Assembly (NCBI GenBank): GCA_046262415.1
Contig: JBHEMU010000056.1
Span: 1-15,491, forward strand
Direction: 5' to 3'
DNA length: 15,491 nucleotides
From: JACDAS01 sp046262415
GTDB lineage: Bacteria; Actinomycetota; Thermoleophilia; Gaiellales; Gaiellaceae
Position 1 is the stretch's first letter; each line of letters opens with the position of its first letter. Shown one piece after another: positions 12,345-15,491 of this stretch. A model generated the notes under the pieces. The model ran no database searches. It saw only the letters and a list, made by a program, of their open reading frames with translations, and had not been told where the DNA came from. The position numbers and the translations under genes were made by a program.

Positions 12345-13188
12345 GCCCCGGCGCGCTGCACGTCAGCCGGGTCAGCTCGCCGTCCCGCCGGACCACGTCC
12401 GTCTCGTACGAGACCGAACGGGCCGAGAAGCGGACGCGCCAGCCCGCGCCGGCCCGCTCGATCGACTCGAGGGCGAGGTCGTCGAGCCCGGCGAGGCCGG
12501 TCGCGCTACGGACCGCGAGGTCGGCCGCCTGCACGGCGAACGGGTAGCAGGAGCGGCCGCGGAAGCGCTCGAGGTCGAGCCGGCGCTCGAGGTGGTCCTC
12601 GAGTAGCGCCAGGGCGTCTCCGGCCCCGACGCGGCCGAAGTAGAGCCCCTCCGGCAGCACGACGACGTTGCCGGCGAAGCGGTCGCCGCCCACGTGCGTC
12701 GACTGCCAGACCCAGCCGGGCTCCGCGAGCTCGCTGAGCGCGTCGTGCAGCGGCCTGCCGTACCGGGCGCAGCAGCGGTCGTGCTTGCCGTGCGTGCAGA
12801 CGAGGAAGAGGGGGTGCCCGAGGGGTCTCCCCGGAGGCGCCGACTCCGTGAAGTCGACCCCGCGCAGGTCGTCGTAGCCCTCGACCTCGAGACCGTGGAG
12901 GAGCGGGTCGCGCTCGGACGAGCGGCAGGAGAAGACCGCGATGCCGGCCGCCCCGCGGCGCTCCCGGCGGCGGACGAGGAGGAGCTTCGAGCGCGGCAGC
13001 GCCGCCGCCTGCTCGCGCAGATGGGCCTTGACCTGGTCTGAGAGCCCGCTGCCGGCGAGCGCGTCGTGGCTCCAGAGTCCGCGGTACTCGACGAGCAGCC
13101 AGTGGTCGACGCGGCTCGCGGTGGCGCCGAGCGGCTCACCGCTCTCACCCGAGATCTCGGCGCAGAAGGGCCCGGAGTCGGCCGTCAA
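12292..13188 (-). CDS. Sucrase/ferredoxin-like (Apd1-type) thioredoxin-fold protein
   Basis: This encodes 298 aa from a TTG start at 13188 that shares four bases with the biotin carboxylase stop (TTGA). The signature CTHGKHDRCCARYGRP (Cys131, Cys139, Cys140) and THVGGDRFAGNVVVLPEGLYFG mark the sucrase/ferredoxin-like family with a thioredoxin-type fold. In yeast Apd1, Cys-x8-Cys and His-x3-His hold a [2Fe-2S] cluster. Here Cys131-x8-Cys140 and His165 are kept, but the second His position is Asp169 (HVGGD), so the cluster ligands may differ. Two more cysteines, Cys9 and Cys88, lie upstream. The family function in bacteria is unknown. Coupling to an acyl-CoA carboxylase subunit is unexplained. 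The 3' end overlaps the JmjC gene by 53 bp, tail to tail. Confidence 0.88.
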   Translation of the reverse strand: MTADSGPFCAEISGESGEPLGATASRVDHWLLVEYRGLWSHDALAGSGLSDQVKAHLREQAAALPRSKLLLVRRRERRGAAGIAVFSCRSSERDPLLHGLEVEGYDDLRGVDFTESAPPGRPLGHPLFLVCTHGKHDRCCARYGRPLHDALSELAEPGWVWQSTHVGGDRFAGNVVVLPEGLYFGRVGAGDALALLEDHLERRLDLERFRGRSCYPFAVQAADLAVRSATGLAGLDDLALESIERAGAGWRVRFSARSVSYETDVVRRDGELTRLTCSAPGLSHPRHYAAESPPERAS

Positions 13189-14960
13189 GGCCGCTCGCCG
13201 GCCACGACCTCGCAGATCACCTGGCCGGTCTTGACGGCCTCGCCGGGCGCGACCGTGAGTCCCGAGACGACCCCGTCTCGGTGCGCGTGCACCTCGTTCT
13301 CCATCTTCATCGCCTCGACGATGCAGAGCACGTCGCCCGCCTGGACGTCGTCGCCGTCGGCGACGCGGACGGCGAGCACCGTGCCCTGCATCGGGCTGAC
13401 GACGGCATCGCGGGCCGCCCCGCGGCCACTGCGGCGAACCCGCTCGCGCCGCCGGCGGGCGAGCTCGGCGTGCGGCGGCTCGGGCACGGGCAGCCGTACG
13501 TCGAACCGCCGTCCGTCGACCTCGACGCTCGTCCGGCGCTGGCGGGCGACCCCGCGTGCGCCGATCTGGTCCTCCTCGCCGGCAGGCACCCGCTCGAGCT
13601 CCGCGGCGCGCAGCGCCAGCTGCTCCGACTCGACGATGCCGTGGCACGTCTCGCCGGCGACGAAGCAGGGGTGCGAGAGGAGTGCGCGATGGAAGCCGAG
13701 CAGGTTCTCGACGCCGCCGATCTCGAACTCGTCCAGCGCGCGGAGCATCCGCCTGCGCGCGTGCTCGCGGTCCGAGCCGCGCACGATCAGCTTCGCGATC
13801 ATCGGGTCGTAGAGCGGCGCGATCTCGCTCCCTGCGACCACCCCGGAGTCGACGCGGACACCGGGCCCGGACGGCTCGTGGTAGGAGGTGATGCGGCCGG
13901 GCGCTGGCAGGAACCCGGCCGAGACGTCCTCGGCGTTGATCCGGCACTCGATCGCGTGACCCCGGAAGCGCACGTCGGCCTGCCGGATGGAGAGGGGCTC
14001 GCCGGCGGCGACGAGCACCTGCTCGCGGACCAGGTCGAGGCCGGTCACCTCCTCGGTGATCGTGTGCTCGACCTGGATCCGCGTGTTCATCTCCATGAAG
14101 TAGTAGTCCCCGGCCGGCGTCAGCAGCCCCTCGATCGTGCCCGCCGACCGGTAGCCCGCCGCCCGGGCGGCGTCGACTGCGATCCGGCCGATCCGCTCGC
14201 GCAGCTCGTCGTCGACGGCGGGCGAGGGGGTCTCCTCGACGAGCTTCTGGTGGCGGCGCTGGATCGTGCAGTCGCGCTCGCCCAGGTGGATGACGTTGCC
14301 GTGGTCGTCGGCCAGCACCTGCACCTCCACGTGGCGGGGATCCTCGAGGTAGCGCTCGACGTAGACGGCCGGGTCGGCGAAGTAGGACAGACCCTCGCGC
14401 TGGGCCGACTCGAACGCCGCCTGAACCTGGTCGGGCCCGCGAACGACCTTCATGCCCTTCCCGCCACCGCCCGCGGCCGCCTTGATCAGCAGCGGGTAGC
14501 CGAGCTCGACTCCGAGCGCGACGATCTCCGCTGCCGAGGCCACCGGCTCGGTCGTACCGGGGATGATCGGCACGCCTGCCGCCCGCATGCGGGTGCGAGC
14601 CTCGGTCTTCGACCCCATCAGCTCGATCGCCTCGGCCGGCGGGCCGATCCAGACGATGCCCGCCTCCTCGCAGGCTTGCGCGAAGGCAGCGTTCTCGGCC
14701 AGGAACCCGTAGCCGGGGTGGATCGCCTCCGCCCCCGCCCGCCTCGCGGTCTCGACGATCCGCTCGCCGACGAGGTAGCTCTCGGCAGCGGGTCCGGGGC
14801 CGATCAGGTACGCCTCGTCGGCGGCGCGGACGTGCAGCGCGGCGCGGTCGGCCTCCGAGTACACGGCGACGGTGGCGATCCCGAGCTCGCGCAGGGTCCG
14901 GAAGACGCGGATCGCGATCTCGCCGCGGTTGGCGACGAGGACTTTCGAGAAGAGAGGCAC
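13185..14960 (-). CDS. accA: Acyl-CoA carboxylase alpha subunit: biotin carboxylase fused to BCCP
   Basis: This encodes 591 aa. Residues 1-450 are the biotin carboxylase: KVLVANRGEIAIRVFRTLRE at the N-terminus, IKAAAGGGGKGMKVV (ATP-grasp glycine loop), GERDCTIQRRHQKLVEETPS, and MEMNTRIQVEHTITEEVTG with the catalytic Glu and Arg; Thr replaces the common Pro after VEH. Residues 515-591 are a biotinyl domain in which EAMKMENEV carries the biotinylated Lys552. This two-domain layout is that of actinobacterial AccA subunits, which partner a separate carboxyltransferase (AccD) to make malonyl- or methylmalonyl-CoA. No AccD gene lies in the window. The start is GTG 14960; I see no clear TANNNT box or Shine-Dalgarno at the right distance. 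It is divergent from the pgsA-like gene, with only 22 bp between starts. Confidence 0.93.
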   Translation of the reverse strand: MPLFSKVLVANRGEIAIRVFRTLRELGIATVAVYSEADRAALHVRAADEAYLIGPGPAAESYLVGERIVETARRAGAEAIHPGYGFLAENAAFAQACEEAGIVWIGPPAEAIELMGSKTEARTRMRAAGVPIIPGTTEPVASAAEIVALGVELGYPLLIKAAAGGGGKGMKVVRGPDQVQAAFESAQREGLSYFADPAVYVERYLEDPRHVEVQVLADDHGNVIHLGERDCTIQRRHQKLVEETPSPAVDDELRERIGRIAVDAARAAGYRSAGTIEGLLTPAGDYYFMEMNTRIQVEHTITEEVTGLDLVREQVLVAAGEPLSIRQADVRFRGHAIECRINAEDVSAGFLPAPGRITSYHEPSGPGVRVDSGVVAGSEIAPLYDPMIAKLIVRGSDREHARRRMLRALDEFEIGGVENLLGFHRALLSHPCFVAGETCHGIVESEQLALRAAELERVPAGEEDQIGARGVARQRRTSVEVDGRRFDVRLPVPEPPHAELARRRRERVRRSGRGAARDAVVSPMQGTVLAVRVADGDDVQAGDVLCIVEAMKMENEVHAHRDGVVSGLTVAPGEAVKTGQVICEVVAGERP

Positions 14961-14968
14961 GGGCCGCG

Positions 14969-14974
14969 TATTCT
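14969..14974 (+). promoter_or_regulatory. -10 box of the pgsA-like gene
   Basis: TATTCT lies eight bases before the ATG at 14983, predicting a near-leaderless mRNA. The 22-bp gap between the divergent start codons means any -35 contacts would fall inside the carboxylase coding region, and the carboxylase promoter inside this gene. Confidence 0.5.
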
Positions 14975-14982
14975 CCCCCCGA

Positions 14983-15491
14983 ATGGGCCTGCCCGATCAG
15001 CTCACCGTCGCGCGAGCGCTGTCGGTGCCGTTCGTGGTCGCTCTCTACCTCTGGGAGTTCTCGGGCCACAACTACTGGGCGACCGCGCTCTTCGTGGCGG
15101 CGATGACGACCGACTGGTTCGACGGGCGCATCGCGCGGAGCCGCGGCCGGGTGTCGCCGCTCGGCTCGCTGCTCGACCCGGTCGCTGACAAGATCCTCGT
15201 GCTCGCCGTCCTGATCGTCCTGATCGAGCAGGACGTCTTCCCCGCGTGGATGGTCGTCGCGATCGTCGCGCGCGAGTTCCTCGTCTCGGGGCTCCGGCTG
15301 GCGGCGCTCGAGCGCGGCGTCGTGATCCAGGCGCGCGACCTCGGCAAGCTGAAGACGTGGTCGCAGGCCGTGGCCGCGGCCGTGGGCGGCTTCGCGGCGG
15401 CGGGCGCCTGGGACGACGCGTGGGCGTGGTGGGCGCTGCTCGTCGCGCTCGCGTTCACCTGGGTGTCCGGGCTCGACTACGCCCGGGTCGC
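14983..15491 (+). CDS. pgsA: CDP-alcohol phosphatidyltransferase, PgsA-like (5' part)
   Basis: At least 169 codons are present and the gene runs off the window. The CDP-alcohol phosphotransferase signature D-x2-DG-x2-AR-x8-G-x3-D-x3-D is intact: Asp44, Asp47, Gly48, Ala51, Arg52, Gly61, Asp65 and Asp69 in TDWFDGRIARSRG and GSLLDPVADK. Several hydrophobic helices follow (about 10-25, 70-90, 125-143, 148-162), as expected for an integral membrane enzyme. The N-terminus MGLPDQLTVARALSVPFVVAL and the segment AREFLVSGLRLAALERG are typical of phosphatidylglycerophosphate synthase, which joins CDP-diacylglycerol and glycerol 3-phosphate. Inositol- or cardiolipin-type relatives are less likely given AREFLVSG. 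The start is ATG 14983, supported by the TATTCT box. Confidence 0.9.
   Translation, partial: MGLPDQLTVARALSVPFVVALYLWEFSGHNYWATALFVAAMTTDWFDGRIARSRGRVSPLGSLLDPVADKILVLAVLIVLIEQDVFPAWMVVAIVAREFLVSGLRLAALERGVVIQARDLGKLKTWSQAVAAAVGGFAAAGAWDDAWAWWALLVALAFTWVSGLDYARV

Noticed and set aside
13281..15188. Long plus-strand ORF opposite the biotin carboxylase
   Set aside because: High-GC antisense shadow: no recognisable domain, Arg/Ala/Asp-biased composition, and the minus strand has clear carboxylase motifs.

Overview
The window is about 70% GC, densely packed, and uses GTG and TTG starts freely. The citrate synthase resembles mycobacterial CitA, first genes of operons have a TANNNT box a few bases before the start codon, and a PDZ-Lon protease, a fused biotin carboxylase/BCCP and a sucrase/ferredoxin-like protein are present. 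Together these suggest Actinomycetota, perhaps a deep lineage such as Thermoleophilia. The phylum is a fair inference; the class is a guess.

Layout. 1-76 is the last 24 codons of a XerC/XerD tyrosine recombinase. 221-1800 (minus) is a citrate synthase with a translationally coupled HEAT-like gene. 1840-5630 (plus) is a four-gene operon running divergently from it: isocitrate dehydrogenase, malate dehydrogenase, an atypical SDR, and a membrane-anchored PDZ-Lon (YlbL-like) protease. 5766-6293 (plus) holds a four-cysteine 63-aa protein and a LapA-type two-TM protein. 6207-7316 (minus) is a PLP aminotransferase whose 3' end overlaps the LapA gene. 7391-8080 (plus) is a Phd/VapB-VapC toxin-antitoxin pair. 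8133-10818 (minus) is succinyl-CoA synthetase, with a SAM methyltransferase gene lodged between sucC and sucD. 10870-11031 (plus) encodes a 53-aa Asp/Thr repeat peptide, followed by a JmjC (RoxA/YcfD-like) oxygenase at 11145-12344. 12292-14960 (minus) is a biotin carboxylase/BCCP fusion coupled to a sucrase/ferredoxin-like protein. 14983 to the end (plus) is the start of a PgsA-type phosphatidyltransferase.

How it works together. Five TCA-cycle polypeptides (citrate synthase, IDH, MDH, SucC, SucD) lie within 11 kb, so this is largely a central-carbon region with uncharacterised genes tied to it by 1- or 4-base start/stop overlaps. Those passengers are a HEAT-like protein on citrate synthase, an SDR and a protease on idh-mdh, a methyltransferase inside sucCD, and an Apd1-like protein on the acyl-CoA carboxylase subunit.

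The best candidate for an undescribed system is the Asp-rich 53-aa peptide immediately upstream of a JmjC 2-oxoglutarate oxygenase. It has a short leader-like N-terminus, a GG region and a 29-residue tail that is nearly half aspartate. The substrate relationship is inference only. No gene-free stretch exceeds 300 bases, and no tRNA, rRNA, IS element or CRISPR array was seen.
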